This document shows, one piece after another, positions 8,931-16,730 of a stretch of 64,000 nt of DNA. The notes beneath the pieces were generated by a model. It did not search any database and had not been told where the DNA came from. It worked only from the letters and a program-made list of their open reading frames with translations. Every line of letters starts with the position of its first letter. Positions within the stretch are counted from its first letter, which is position 1. This DNA comes from JTS-RE37 sp041743975 (GTDB lineage Bacteria > Bacteroidota > Bacteroidia > Flavobacteriales > Flavobacteriaceae), in assembly GCA_041743975.1 (NCBI GenBank), contig JBGTLT010000172.1, forward strand, positions 1-64,000. Reading direction: 5' to 3'. A program made the translations under genes and the position numbers.

Positions 8931-9221
8931 ATGAGTGTGTTGATAAAACCGATTATAACTGAAAAAATGACGGCAGATAGCGAGTTGTATAACCGTTATG
9001 GGTTCCTTGTAGATCCCAAGGCCAATAAAATACAGATAAAAGATGCTGTAGAGGCAGCTTATGGTGTTTCAGTGACTAAAGTGAGGACCATGAACTACGG
9101 TCCTTCACGGCGGACCCGGTATACCAAGACCGGGGTACAACACGGGAAAACCAATGCGGTTAAGAAAGCTATTGTAGCCGTTGCGGATGGGGAAGTAATT
9201 GATTTTTACAGTAATCTATAA
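8931..9221 (+). CDS. rplW: 50S ribosomal protein L23
   Basis: Protein at the tunnel exit and docking site for SRP and trigger factor. 96 residues with the conserved IIKPIITEKM start and the KVRTMNYGPSRRTR segment. It lies 7 bases after rplD and 9 bases before rplB. Confidence 0.97.
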   Translation: MSVLIKPIITEKMTADSELYNRYGFLVDPKANKIQIKDAVEAAYGVSVTKVRTMNYGPSRRTRYTKTGVQHGKTNAVKKAIVAVADGEVIDFYSNL

Positions 9222-9230
9222 AGACACGAA

Positions 9231-10055
9231 ATGTCAGTTAGAAAATTAAAACCGATCACTCCAGGACAGCGTTTTAAAGTAGTAAACGGGTTTGACGCCA
9301 TTACTGCTGATAAGCCGGAGAAAAGCTTACTTGCTCCGTTAAAAAAGTCGGGAGGCAGAAACAGTCAGGGTAAAATGACCATTCGCCAAAAAGGTGGTGG
9401 GCACAAGAGGAGGTACCGAATTATCGACTTTAAAAGGGAGAAGGAAGCCGTTGTGGCTGAGGTTGTATCAATCCAGTACGATCCAAACAGAACGGCGTTC
9501 ATCGCATTGCTTGCGTATACCGATGGTGAAAAACGATACATAGTGGCCCCCAACGGGTTGCAGGTAGGCCAGCAGGTTACTTCCGGTGCAGGGGCTGCCC
9601 CGGAAATCGGGAATGCATTGCCGTTGATTGATATCCCTTTGGGAACTATCATTTCCTGCATTGAATTGCGCCCGGGACAGGGAGCTACTATGGCGAGGAG
9701 CGCAGGAACATTTGCACAGCTGATGGCCAAGGAAGGGAAATACGTTACGATCAAGCTTCCTTCAGGGGAGACCCGTATGATATTGGCGAATTGCCTTGCT
9801 ACCGTTGGTGCAGTGTCTAACTCAGATCACCAGCTGATCGTTTCCGGGAAGGCCGGAAGGAGCAGATGGCTGGGCAGGAGGCCACGAACCAGGCCGGTTG
9901 CCATGAACCCGGTTGACCACCCGATGGGTGGTGGGGAAGGCCGTGCCTCCGGTGGGCATCCAAGATCCCGAAATGGTATTCCTGCAAAAGGTTACAGGAC
10001 ACGTTCCAAAACCAAGGACACCAATAAGTATATCATAGAACGTAGAAAGAAATAA
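9231..10055 (+). CDS. rplB: 50S ribosomal protein L2
   Basis: Essential for subunit association and peptidyl transferase assembly. 274 residues, with GRNSQGKMTIRQKGGGHKR in the N-terminal part and the C-terminal RPRTRPVAMNPVDHPMGGGEGR segment containing the conserved His near the peptidyl transferase centre. Confidence 0.98.
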   Translation: MSVRKLKPITPGQRFKVVNGFDAITADKPEKSLLAPLKKSGGRNSQGKMTIRQKGGGHKRRYRIIDFKREKEAVVAEVVSIQYDPNRTAFIALLAYTDGEKRYIVAPNGLQVGQQVTSGAGAAPEIGNALPLIDIPLGTIISCIELRPGQGATMARSAGTFAQLMAKEGKYVTIKLPSGETRMILANCLATVGAVSNSDHQLIVSGKAGRSRWLGRRPRTRPVAMNPVDHPMGGGEGRASGGHPRSRNGIPAKGYRTRSKTKDTNKYIIERRKK

Positions 10056-10068
10056 AAAGCAGATAACA

Positions 10069-10347
10069 ATGGCACGTTCATTAAAAAAAGGACCTTATGT
10101 TCACTATAGCCTGGATAAGAAAGTCCAGAACAATGTGGATTCCGGCAAAAAGACTGTGATCAAAACATGGTCAAGGGCCTCTACAATTACGCCCGACTTT
10201 GTCGGCCAGACCATCGCGGTGCATAACGGAAGGCAGTTCGTACCGGTTTATGTGACTGAAAACATGGTTGGACACAAATTGGGCGAATTTTCCCCCACCC
10301 GCTCCTTCAGGGGCCATGCCGGGGCAAAAAATAAAGGTAAAAAGTAA
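10069..10347 (+). CDS. rpsS: 30S ribosomal protein S19
   Basis: Head protein that contacts S13 and the A-site tRNA region. 92 residues with MARSLKKGPYV, TWSRASTI and HKLGEFSPTRSF...GHAG motifs. It lies between rplB and rplV, and its stop is 7 bases before the chosen rplV start. Confidence 0.98.
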   Translation: MARSLKKGPYVHYSLDKKVQNNVDSGKKTVIKTWSRASTITPDFVGQTIAVHNGRQFVPVYVTENMVGHKLGEFSPTRSFRGHAGAKNKGKK

Positions 10348-10354
10348 AGACGCT

Positions 10355-10762
10355 ATGGGAGTTCGAAAAAGACAAATGGCCGAAAATATAAAGGAAGAGA
10401 AGAAGCAGCTGGCATTCGCCAAACTGAACAACTGTCCAACCTCGCCCAGGAAAATGCGTTTGGTAGCTGATTTGGTACGAGGGGTTGAAGTGGAAAAAGC
10501 CCTTGCCATCCTGCGGTTCAATACCAAGGAATCATCCAAGAGATTGGAAAAATTATTGCTGTCAGCCATCGCCAACTGGCAGGCCAAGAATGAAGATGCC
10601 GACGTGGAAAGTGCAGACCTGATTGTAAAAGAAATTACCGTTGACAGCGGTCGTATGCTGAAAAGGTTAAGACCGGCACCACAGGGAAGGGCACACAGGA
10701 TAAGAAAACGTTCCAACCATGTTACCTTGGTTTTGGGATCTAACACTAACAAAGAAAGCTAG
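10355..10762 (+). CDS. rplV: 50S ribosomal protein L22
   Basis: Exit-tunnel protein. 135 residues when started at MGVRKRQMAENIK, the form typical of Flavobacteriia. The reading frame stays open upstream into rpsS, but that part is the shadow of S19. The conserved NNCPTSPRKMRLVADLVRG and LLLSAIANW segments and the C-terminal tunnel hairpin (RPAPQGRAHRIRKRSNHV) are present. Confidence 0.96.
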   Translation: MGVRKRQMAENIKEEKKQLAFAKLNNCPTSPRKMRLVADLVRGVEVEKALAILRFNTKESSKRLEKLLLSAIANWQAKNEDADVESADLIVKEITVDSGRMLKRLRPAPQGRAHRIRKRSNHVTLVLGSNTNKES

Positions 10763-10772
10763 AGTATTCAGT

Positions 10773-11501
10773 ATGGGACAAAAAACAAATCCAATCGGGA
10801 ATCGTCTGGGAATTATCAGGGGGTGGGAATCTAACTGGTATGGCGGAAAGGATTACGGAGATAAACTGGCCGAGGATGATAAGATCCGCAAGTATATACA
10901 CGCCCGTTTAGCCAAAGCGAGTGTTTCCCGGGTCATCATAGAGCGTACCCTTAAACTGATTACTGTGACCATAACCACGGCAAGGCCTGGGATCATAATT
11001 GGTAAAGGCGGGCAGGAAGTGGACAAGCTTAAGGAGGAATTAAAAAAGATCACCGATAAGGAAGTACAGATCAATATATTCGAGATCAAAAGGCCCGAAC
11101 TGGATGCCAACCTGGTTGCCGCCAGTGTTGCGCGGCAGATCGAAAGCAGGATATCCTACAGGAGGGCTATTAAAATGGCCATTGCCGCTGCCATGAGAAT
11201 GAATGCAGAGGGTATCAAAATAATGATTTCCGGTCGATTGAACGGAGCAGAAATGGCACGTTCGGAATCTTTTAAAGATGGCCGGATCCCATTGTCGACC
11301 TTCCGGGCAGATATTGATTATGCCCTGCACGAAGCCCATACCACTTACGGCAGGCTAGGCATTAAGGTATGGATCATGAAAGGCGAAGTATATGGGAAAA
11401 GAGAACTCTCACCCCTGGTAGGTATGACAAAAGGCCAGGTAAAAGGAGGCGGTGGCGGAAAGCAGCAGGATGCACCAAAAAAACAACGTCGAAGAAAGTA
11501 A
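10773..11501 (+). CDS. rpsC: 30S ribosomal protein S3
   Basis: Head protein at the mRNA entry channel. 242 residues from MGQKTNPIGNRLGIIRGW. The KH domain carries ARPGIIIGKGGQEVDKL, and the C-terminal domain has ISGRLNGAEMARSE and GRIPLSTFRADIDYA. A Gly/Lys/Arg-rich tail ends the protein. The start at 10773 replaces an upstream frame overlapping L22. Confidence 0.97.
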   Translation: MGQKTNPIGNRLGIIRGWESNWYGGKDYGDKLAEDDKIRKYIHARLAKASVSRVIIERTLKLITVTITTARPGIIIGKGGQEVDKLKEELKKITDKEVQINIFEIKRPELDANLVAASVARQIESRISYRRAIKMAIAAAMRMNAEGIKIMISGRLNGAEMARSESFKDGRIPLSTFRADIDYALHEAHTTYGRLGIKVWIMKGEVYGKRELSPLVGMTKGQVKGGGGGKQQDAPKKQRRRK

Positions 11502-11522
11502 TATTTAAAGCAGCAGGAAAAC

Positions 11523-11945
11523 ATGTTACAGCCAAAAAGAACGAAGTTTCGGAAAGCCCAGAAAGGGCGTATGAAAGGTGATTCCGGTAGGGGAACGCAG
11601 CTTTCTAACGGAATGTTTGGTATTAAGTCAATGGAGTCCGAATTCATTACCTCCAGGCAGATAGAGGCCGCGCGTATTGCCGCCACCAGATATATGAAAA
11701 GGCAGGGGCAGCTGTGGATAAAAATATTCCCGGACAAGCCGATCACCAAAAAACCATTGGAAGTAAGGATGGGTAAGGGTAAAGGTGCACCCGAATATTT
11801 TGTAGCAATCGTAAAACCCGGAAGGATTATGTTCGAAGTCGCTGGGGTGCCTATGGACATTGCCAAGGAAGCACTAAGGCTCGCAGCCCAGAAATTACCC
11901 GTTAAAACCAAATTTGTGGTGGCCCGGGATTATGAGGCGGCATAA
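11523..11945 (+). CDS. rplP: 50S ribosomal protein L16
   Basis: A-site-proximal large-subunit protein. 140 residues from MLQPKRTKFRKAQKGRMKG, with the RQIEAARIAATRYMKRQG and RMGKGKGAPEYFVA signatures. It is followed by an 84-base gap with a small CTACC/GGTAG hairpin before rpmC. Confidence 0.98.
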   Translation: MLQPKRTKFRKAQKGRMKGDSGRGTQLSNGMFGIKSMESEFITSRQIEAARIAATRYMKRQGQLWIKIFPDKPITKKPLEVRMGKGKGAPEYFVAIVKPGRIMFEVAGVPMDIAKEALRLAAQKLPVKTKFVVARDYEAA

Positions 11946-12029
11946 CTCAGGAACGAATAAGCCAGTCGCCTACCGGTAGAATAGTGGGTAGCAAGACCTG
12001 AATTTTAGGATAAGAAATAGTATTGAACA

Positions 12030-12221
12030 ATGAAACAATCAGAAGTAATAGCATTATCAGTGGAGGAACTGAAAGAAAAATTTGCTGAATTTAAGAAGCA
12101 GCATGCCGATTTAAAATTAGCCCATTCCGTGACCCCACTGGAAAATCCGCTTCAAATACGAATTGCACGAAAAACTGTGGCGCGATTGGCAACTGAATTA
12201 ACAAAAAGGGAAAACCAATAA
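12030..12221 (+). CDS. rpmC: 50S ribosomal protein L29
   Basis: Small tunnel-exit protein, 63 residues, largely helical, with the conserved pattern SVEELKEKFAEFKKQHADLKLAH and PLQIRIARKTVARLATEL. It sits between rplP and rpsQ as in other bacteria. Confidence 0.95.
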   Translation: MKQSEVIALSVEELKEKFAEFKKQHADLKLAHSVTPLENPLQIRIARKTVARLATELTKRENQ

Positions 12222-12234
12222 CTGGTTCTGCTTT

Positions 12235-12492
12235 ATGGAAAAAAGAAACTTAAGAAAGGAAAGAGTAGGGGTTGTAACCAGCAATAAAATGGAGAAATCA
12301 ATTGTGGTTTCAGAAGTTAAGCGGGTAAAACACCCCATGTACGGAAAGTTCGTATTGCGGACAAAGAAATATGTTGCACATGATGAAACCAATGATTGCA
12401 ATATTGGGGATACTGTTAAGATAATGGAAACACGTCCATTGAGTAAAACCAAATGTTGGAGATTGGTAGAAATCCTAGAAAGAGCTAAATAA
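12235..12492 (+). CDS. rpsQ: 30S ribosomal protein S17
   Basis: Primary 16S rRNA-binding protein with an OB fold. 85 residues with NLRKERVGVVTSNKMEKSIVV and HPMYGKFVLRTKKYVAHDE segments. It is one base from rplN, suggesting coupled translation. Confidence 0.97.
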   Translation: MEKRNLRKERVGVVTSNKMEKSIVVSEVKRVKHPMYGKFVLRTKKYVAHDETNDCNIGDTVKIMETRPLSKTKCWRLVEILERAK

Positions 12493-12493
12493 T

Positions 12494-12862
12494 ATGTTAC
12501 AGCAAGAATCCAGACTGAAGGTTGCGGACAACACAGGTGCTAAAGAAGTATTGACGATTAGGGTGTTAGGCGGTACCAAGCGCAGGTATGCGTCCGTGGG
12601 TGACAAGATTGTAGTTGCCGTTAAAGAAGCAACGCCCAACGGGGGCATTAAAAAGGGCGCTGTATCCACAGCAGTTGTGGTTCGTACAAAAAAAGAGGTC
12701 AGAAGGCCGGATGGATCTTATATCCGTTTTGATGACAATGCCTGTGTCCTTTTGAACCCCACCGGGGAAATGAGGGGAACAAGGGTTTTCGGGCCGGTGG
12801 CCAGGGAACTCCGGGATAAGCAGTTTATGAAGATTGTTTCATTGGCTCCTGAGGTACTTTAA
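12494..12862 (+). CDS. rplN: 50S ribosomal protein L14
   Basis: Large-subunit interface protein. 122 residues with the MLQQESRLKVADNTGAKEV start and the RGTRVFGPVARELRDKQFMKIVSLAPEVL end, both near-invariant. Second gene of the spc cluster here. Confidence 0.98.
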   Translation: MLQQESRLKVADNTGAKEVLTIRVLGGTKRRYASVGDKIVVAVKEATPNGGIKKGAVSTAVVVRTKKEVRRPDGSYIRFDDNACVLLNPTGEMRGTRVFGPVARELRDKQFMKIVSLAPEVL

Positions 12863-12886
12863 AAAGAAGATATTAAGATTCAAGAC

Positions 12887-13198
12887 ATGAAATTGAAGAT
12901 AAAAAAGGGAGATACCGTCAGAATAATTGCCGGGGACCACAAAGGGACCGAAGGGAAGGTTGTCCTTATTGATCGGGAGAAAAATAAGGCTATAATCGAA
13001 GGGGCAAATTTGGTTTCCAAACACGAAAAACCCAGTGCCAAAAACCCACAGGGCGGTATCGTAAAGAAAGAGACACCAATCCATATTTCCAACCTGGCGC
13101 TTTTCGATTCCAAATCGGGGGAAACAACCCGGGTAGGTTTCGAACAAAGGGATGGCAAAAAAATCCGGTTCTCCAAGAAATCCAATGAAGTAATTTAG
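12887..13198 (+). CDS. rplX: 50S ribosomal protein L24
   Basis: Assembly-initiating 23S rRNA-binding protein. 103 residues with the KOW motif KKGDTVRIIAGDHKGTEGKV near the N-terminus and a C-terminal VGFEQRDGKKIRFSKKSNEVI. It is two bases from rplE. Confidence 0.97.
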   Translation: MKLKIKKGDTVRIIAGDHKGTEGKVVLIDREKNKAIIEGANLVSKHEKPSAKNPQGGIVKKETPIHISNLALFDSKSGETTRVGFEQRDGKKIRFSKKSNEVI

Positions 13199-13200
13199 TT

Positions 13201-13752
13201 ATGGCTTACGTACCAAGGTTAAAAAAAGAATACAAGGAGCGCGTTATTAAGGCGCTTACTGAAGAATTTGGATACAAAAATATAATGCAGGTACCCAAAT
13301 TGGAAAAAATTGTGGTCAGCAGAGGTGTCGGTGCAGCCGTCGCCGATAAGAAACTGATTGATCACGCCGTAGATGAACTGAGCATGATCACCGGCCAGAA
13401 GGCTATCTCTACCATATCCAAGAAGGATGTGGCCGCCTTTAAACTGCGGAAAGGGATGCCGATTGGTGCCAAGGTAACCTTGCGCGGGGAACGTATGTAT
13501 GAATTCCTGGACAGGCTGGTAACTACGGCCCTACCCAGGGAAAGGGATTTCCGCGGGATCAGGGCAACCGGTTTTGACGGCAGGGGAAATTACAACCTGG
13601 GGATTACGGAACAGATCATTTTCCCGGAGGTCAACATAGACAAAATCAACAGGATTAACGGTATGGATATCACTTTTGTGACCTCCGCCGATACGGACAA
13701 AGAGGCAAAATCATTGTTAACGGAATTAGGTCTACCTTTTAAAAAGAACTAG
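13201..13752 (+). CDS. rplE: 50S ribosomal protein L5
   Basis: 5S rRNA-binding protein of the central protuberance. 183 residues with YVPRLKKEYKERV, the GQKAISTISKKDVAAFKLRKG segment and the C-terminal GMDITFVTSADTDKEAKSLL. It is separated from rpsN by one base. Confidence 0.98.
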   Translation: MAYVPRLKKEYKERVIKALTEEFGYKNIMQVPKLEKIVVSRGVGAAVADKKLIDHAVDELSMITGQKAISTISKKDVAAFKLRKGMPIGAKVTLRGERMYEFLDRLVTTALPRERDFRGIRATGFDGRGNYNLGITEQIIFPEVNIDKINRINGMDITFVTSADTDKEAKSLLTELGLPFKKN

Positions 13753-13753
13753 T

Positions 13754-14023
13754 ATGGCTAAAGAATCTATGAAAGCCCGTGAAAGGAAAAGGGCAAAAAT
13801 GGTAGCAAAATATGCTGAAAAGAGAAAGGCTCTTAAAGAAGCCGGCGACTATGAGGCATTGCAGAAGTTACCCAGGAACGCTTCCCCTGTGAGGCTGCAC
13901 AATCGCTGCAAAATAACGGGAAGGCCAAAAGGGTATATACGCACCTTTGGTATTTCGAGGGTAACGTTCAGGGAAATGGCCAACCAGGGACTGATCCCAG
14001 GTGTAAGAAAAGCAAGTTGGTAA
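13754..14023 (+). CDS. rpsN: 30S ribosomal protein S14, zinc-independent type
   Basis: Small-subunit head protein. The 89-residue length and absence of the CxxC...CxxC zinc motif mark the long zinc-free form. The conserved C-terminal part RLHNRCKITGRPKGY and LIPGVRKASW is present. An 85-base gap with a repeated CATTCAAAAT motif follows. Confidence 0.97.
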   Translation: MAKESMKARERKRAKMVAKYAEKRKALKEAGDYEALQKLPRNASPVRLHNRCKITGRPKGYIRTFGISRVTFREMANQGLIPGVRKASW

Positions 14024-14108
14024 AAGGGAATTCAGGAGGCTGAATGCCCCGGGCAACAGAACCCGCCACCCATTCAAAATCCTCGGTTCGCCATTCAAAA
14101 TTATAAAT

Positions 14109-14507
14109 ATGTTTACAGATCCTATAGCAGATTATTTAACCCGAATCAGGAACGCCAGTAGCGCGGGCCACAGGGTAGTGGAAATTCCGGCTTCCAGTTT
14201 AAAGAAGGAAGTAACAAAAATATTGTTCGACCAGGGCTATATCTTAAGTTACAAATTTGAAGAGGACGCCGTACAGGGTACCATCAAGATTGCATTGAAA
14301 TATGACAAGGTTACCAAGGAACCTGTCATCAAAAAGATTCAACGTATCAGTAAGCCCGGATTGCGGAAATATGCAGGATCTGATGATATGCCCAGGATCC
14401 TGAACGGATTGGGGATAGCAATTGTTTCTACGTCCCACGGGGTAATGACCACCAAACAGGCCCGGCAGGAAAATGTGGGCGGGGAAGTATTGTGCTATGT
14501 TTATTAA
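14109..14507 (+). CDS. rpsH: 30S ribosomal protein S8
   Basis: Central-domain 16S rRNA-binding protein, and in E. coli the translational repressor of the spc operon. 132 residues with DPIADYLTRIRNAS at the start and the conserved STSHGVMTTKQARQENVGGE near the end. Confidence 0.97.
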   Translation: MFTDPIADYLTRIRNASSAGHRVVEIPASSLKKEVTKILFDQGYILSYKFEEDAVQGTIKIALKYDKVTKEPVIKKIQRISKPGLRKYAGSDDMPRILNGLGIAIVSTSHGVMTTKQARQENVGGEVLCYVY

Positions 14508-14528
14508 TGCGATTAAAAGAGAAGAATC

Positions 14529-15071
14529 ATGTCAAGAATAGGTAATAATCCAATTGCAATCCCGGAAGGTGCTTCCGTTGAAGTCCGGGACAATGTCATT
14601 ACCGTTAAAGGAAAACTGGGAGAATTGTCCCAGGAATTTTCAGGGGTTGCCATCAAAGTAGAAGATGGACAGGTATGGGTGACCAGGCCTTCCGATTCCA
14701 TAGAGCACAAGTCAAGGCATGGCCTTTACAGATCATTGGTTTCCAGTATGGTAGCCGGGGTTTCAAAAGGCTGGACCAAGGAACTCGAATTGGTTGGGGT
14801 TGGATTCCGGGCAAGTAACCAGGGACAGAAATTAGACCTGGCTTTAGGGTACTCCCACAACATCGTATTTGAGGTGGCATCAGAAGTAAAAATTGAGACC
14901 GCATCGGAAAAGGGGAAAAACCCAACGATTAAACTTACTTCCCATGACAAACAATTGGTGGGACAGATAGCAGCAAAAATACGATCATTCCGCAAACCGG
15001 AACCTTACAAAGGTAAAGGTGTAAAATTTGTGGGGGAACAATTAAGAAGAAAAGCAGGTAAATCAGCTTAA
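14529..15071 (+). CDS. rplF: 50S ribosomal protein L6
   Basis: Large-subunit protein near the factor-binding site. 180 residues from MSRIGNNPIAIPEG, with two repeated folds and the C-terminal signature RKPEPYKGKGVKF. Confidence 0.98.
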   Translation: MSRIGNNPIAIPEGASVEVRDNVITVKGKLGELSQEFSGVAIKVEDGQVWVTRPSDSIEHKSRHGLYRSLVSSMVAGVSKGWTKELELVGVGFRASNQGQKLDLALGYSHNIVFEVASEVKIETASEKGKNPTIKLTSHDKQLVGQIAAKIRSFRKPEPYKGKGVKFVGEQLRRKAGKSA

Positions 15072-15081
15072 GAACTGAATT

Positions 15082-15438
15082 ATGGGATTAACAAAGACTG
15101 AGAGAAGATTACGCATAAGGAAAAGGATCAGAAAAGTATCCTTCGGTACCACAGAGAGGCCCAGGTTGTCCATTTTCAGGAGCAACAAGGAAATCTATGC
15201 CCAGGTAATTGATGATACCAACGGGGTCACCCTGGCTGCTGCATCTTCCCGGGACAAGGAGCTTAGTAAAGCAAAGGGTACCAAGACCGAAGTAGCTGCC
15301 GTTGTGGGGAAAGCCATAGCAGAAAAAGCACAAAAAGCCGGCATTGATACAGTGGCCTTTGACCGCGGGGGAAACCACTACCACGGAAGGGTTAAATCAT
15401 TGGCAGAGGGTGCCAGGGAAGCAGGACTAAAATTTTAA
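15082..15438 (+). CDS. rplR: 50S ribosomal protein L18
   Basis: 5S rRNA-binding protein. 118 residues with the basic N-terminus (RRLRIRKRIRK), TTERPRLSIFRSNKEIYAQ and the FDRGGNHYHGRVKSLAEGARE C-terminal motif. It lies between rplF and rpsE at short spacing. Confidence 0.97.
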   Translation: MGLTKTERRLRIRKRIRKVSFGTTERPRLSIFRSNKEIYAQVIDDTNGVTLAAASSRDKELSKAKGTKTEVAAVVGKAIAEKAQKAGIDTVAFDRGGNHYHGRVKSLAEGAREAGLKF

Positions 15439-15446
15439 TTGATAGT

Positions 15447-15971
15447 ATGTACGGGAAATACAAAAATGTAGAAACTGTTAAACCTGGAGGCCTTGAGTTA
15501 AAGGATCGCCTGGTGGGAGTACAAAGGGTTACCAAGGTTACCAAGGGAGGAAGGGCTTTTGGCTTTTCCGCTATCGTGGTTGTCGGAGATGAGCATGGGG
15601 TAGTAGGGCACGGGCTTGGAAAATCCAAGGAAGTGGCAACTGCCATAGCCAAGGCCATAGAAGATGCCAAAAAGAACCTGATCAGGATTCCTTTGAACAA
15701 AGGGACGCTGCCACATGAGCAGAAAGGCAAATATGGAGGTGCCCGGGTCTATATTCAGCCTGCATCACATGGTACAGGGGTAATTGCCGGTGGCGCTGTC
15801 CGCGCGGTACTGGAAGCGGTTGGGGTTCACGATGTATTATCCAAATCCCAGGGTTCTTCCAACCCGCACAATGTGGTAAAAGCTACATTTGATGCCCTCT
15901 TGCAATTAAGGGACGCCAATACGGTAGCCAGTCAGCGCGGTATTTCCCTTGAAAAAGTATTTAAAGGTTAA
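15447..15971 (+). CDS. rpsE: 30S ribosomal protein S5
   Basis: Accuracy-related small-subunit protein lining the mRNA entry. 174 residues with LKDRLVGVQRVTKVTKGGR and the loop AFGFSAIVVVGDEHG. The C-terminal SQGSSNPHNVVKATFDALLQL motif is conserved. Confidence 0.98.
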   Translation: MYGKYKNVETVKPGGLELKDRLVGVQRVTKVTKGGRAFGFSAIVVVGDEHGVVGHGLGKSKEVATAIAKAIEDAKKNLIRIPLNKGTLPHEQKGKYGGARVYIQPASHGTGVIAGGAVRAVLEAVGVHDVLSKSQGSSNPHNVVKATFDALLQLRDANTVASQRGISLEKVFKG

Positions 15972-15982
15972 GATAGAGCAGT

Positions 15983-16162
15983 ATGGGAAAGATCAAAGTA
16001 AAACAGATAAAAAGCACCATCAAAAGGCCAAAGAATCAAAAAATGACTCTTGAAGCGCTTGGATTGCGTAGGATCGGGCAGGTTGCAGAACATGACAACA
16101 CCCCCAATATCCTCGGAATGATCAATAAAGTCAAACACCTGGTTTCCACAGAGAAGGTATAG
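15983..16162 (+). CDS. rpmD: 50S ribosomal protein L30
   Basis: Short large-subunit protein of 59 residues, from MGKIKVKQIKSTIKRP to a TAG stop. The LEALGLRRIGQ segment and the late LGMINKVKHLV match the family. It lies 11 bases after rpsE, with rplO following a structured 103-base gap. Confidence 0.95.
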   Translation: MGKIKVKQIKSTIKRPKNQKMTLEALGLRRIGQVAEHDNTPNILGMINKVKHLVSTEKV

Positions 16163-16163
16163 T

Positions 16164-16235
16164 TTGCAGTGTAATTTCAGTGGATGTTTGATGCCGCGGT
16201 GCCATCAGATGGCATCAAGACATTTAAAATTGCAA
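16164..16235 (+). promoter_or_regulatory. Switch-like RNA element between rpmD and rplO
   Basis: One fold pairs TTGCA/TGCAA (16164-16168 with 16231-16235) and ATGT-TGATGCC with GGCATCA-ACAT (16184-16195 with 16211-16223). An alternative hairpin pairs TGCCATC (16200-16206) with GATGGCA (16208-16214) and uses the same GGCA bases. Two mutually exclusive helices just before rplO (ATG 16266) look like a regulatory leader; function is inference. Confidence 0.45.
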
Positions 16236-16265
16236 GGGAGATATAATACAACAAAAGATTAACAG

Positions 16266-16718
16266 ATGAATTTAAGCAATTTAAAACCAGCCCAGGGTTC
16301 CGTTCAGAAGTCCGGGAAGACCATTGGCCGGGGCCAGGGATCCGGTAAAGGGGGCACAGCCACCCGGGGGCACAAAGGAGCGAAATCACGATCGGGATAT
16401 TCTAAAAAGATCGGTTTTGAAGGGGGGCAAATGCCCTTACAGCGACGGGTACCTAAATTTGGTTTTACAAATATCAACAGAAAGGACTACCGCGGGGTGA
16501 ACCTGGATACCTTGCAACAGCTGGCAGATAAAGGTGCTGTTAAGGATACGATTACCCTGGAGGACCTTATAGAAAACAAACTAGCCGGTAAAAACGACCT
16601 GGTAAAAATAATGGGCAGGGGGGAATTGAAAGCCACCCTGAAGGTAACTGTACATAAATTTACTGCAAGTGCCCAGGCCGCTATTGAAGCAGCAGGAGGG
16701 GAAGCAATAAGTTTATAA
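16266..16718 (+). CDS. rplO: 50S ribosomal protein L15
   Basis: Late-assembly large-subunit protein. 150 residues with the Gly-rich basic N-terminal extension (KTIGRGQGSGKGGTATRGHKG) and the FEGGQMPLQRRVPKFGF segment. It sits 12 bases before secY, the usual spc arrangement. Confidence 0.98.
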   Translation: MNLSNLKPAQGSVQKSGKTIGRGQGSGKGGTATRGHKGAKSRSGYSKKIGFEGGQMPLQRRVPKFGFTNINRKDYRGVNLDTLQQLADKGAVKDTITLEDLIENKLAGKNDLVKIMGRGELKATLKVTVHKFTASAQAAIEAAGGEAISL

Positions 16719-16730
16719 GTAAAACCAACT

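Noticed and set aside
11345..11911. Long minus-strand frame (188 codons) across rpsC and rplP
   Set aside because: It is the antisense shadow of two conserved ribosomal protein genes, with no recognisable protein.
14060..14105. Repeated CATTCAAAAT before rpsH
   Set aside because: Only two short copies; too little to support a repeat family or regulatory site.
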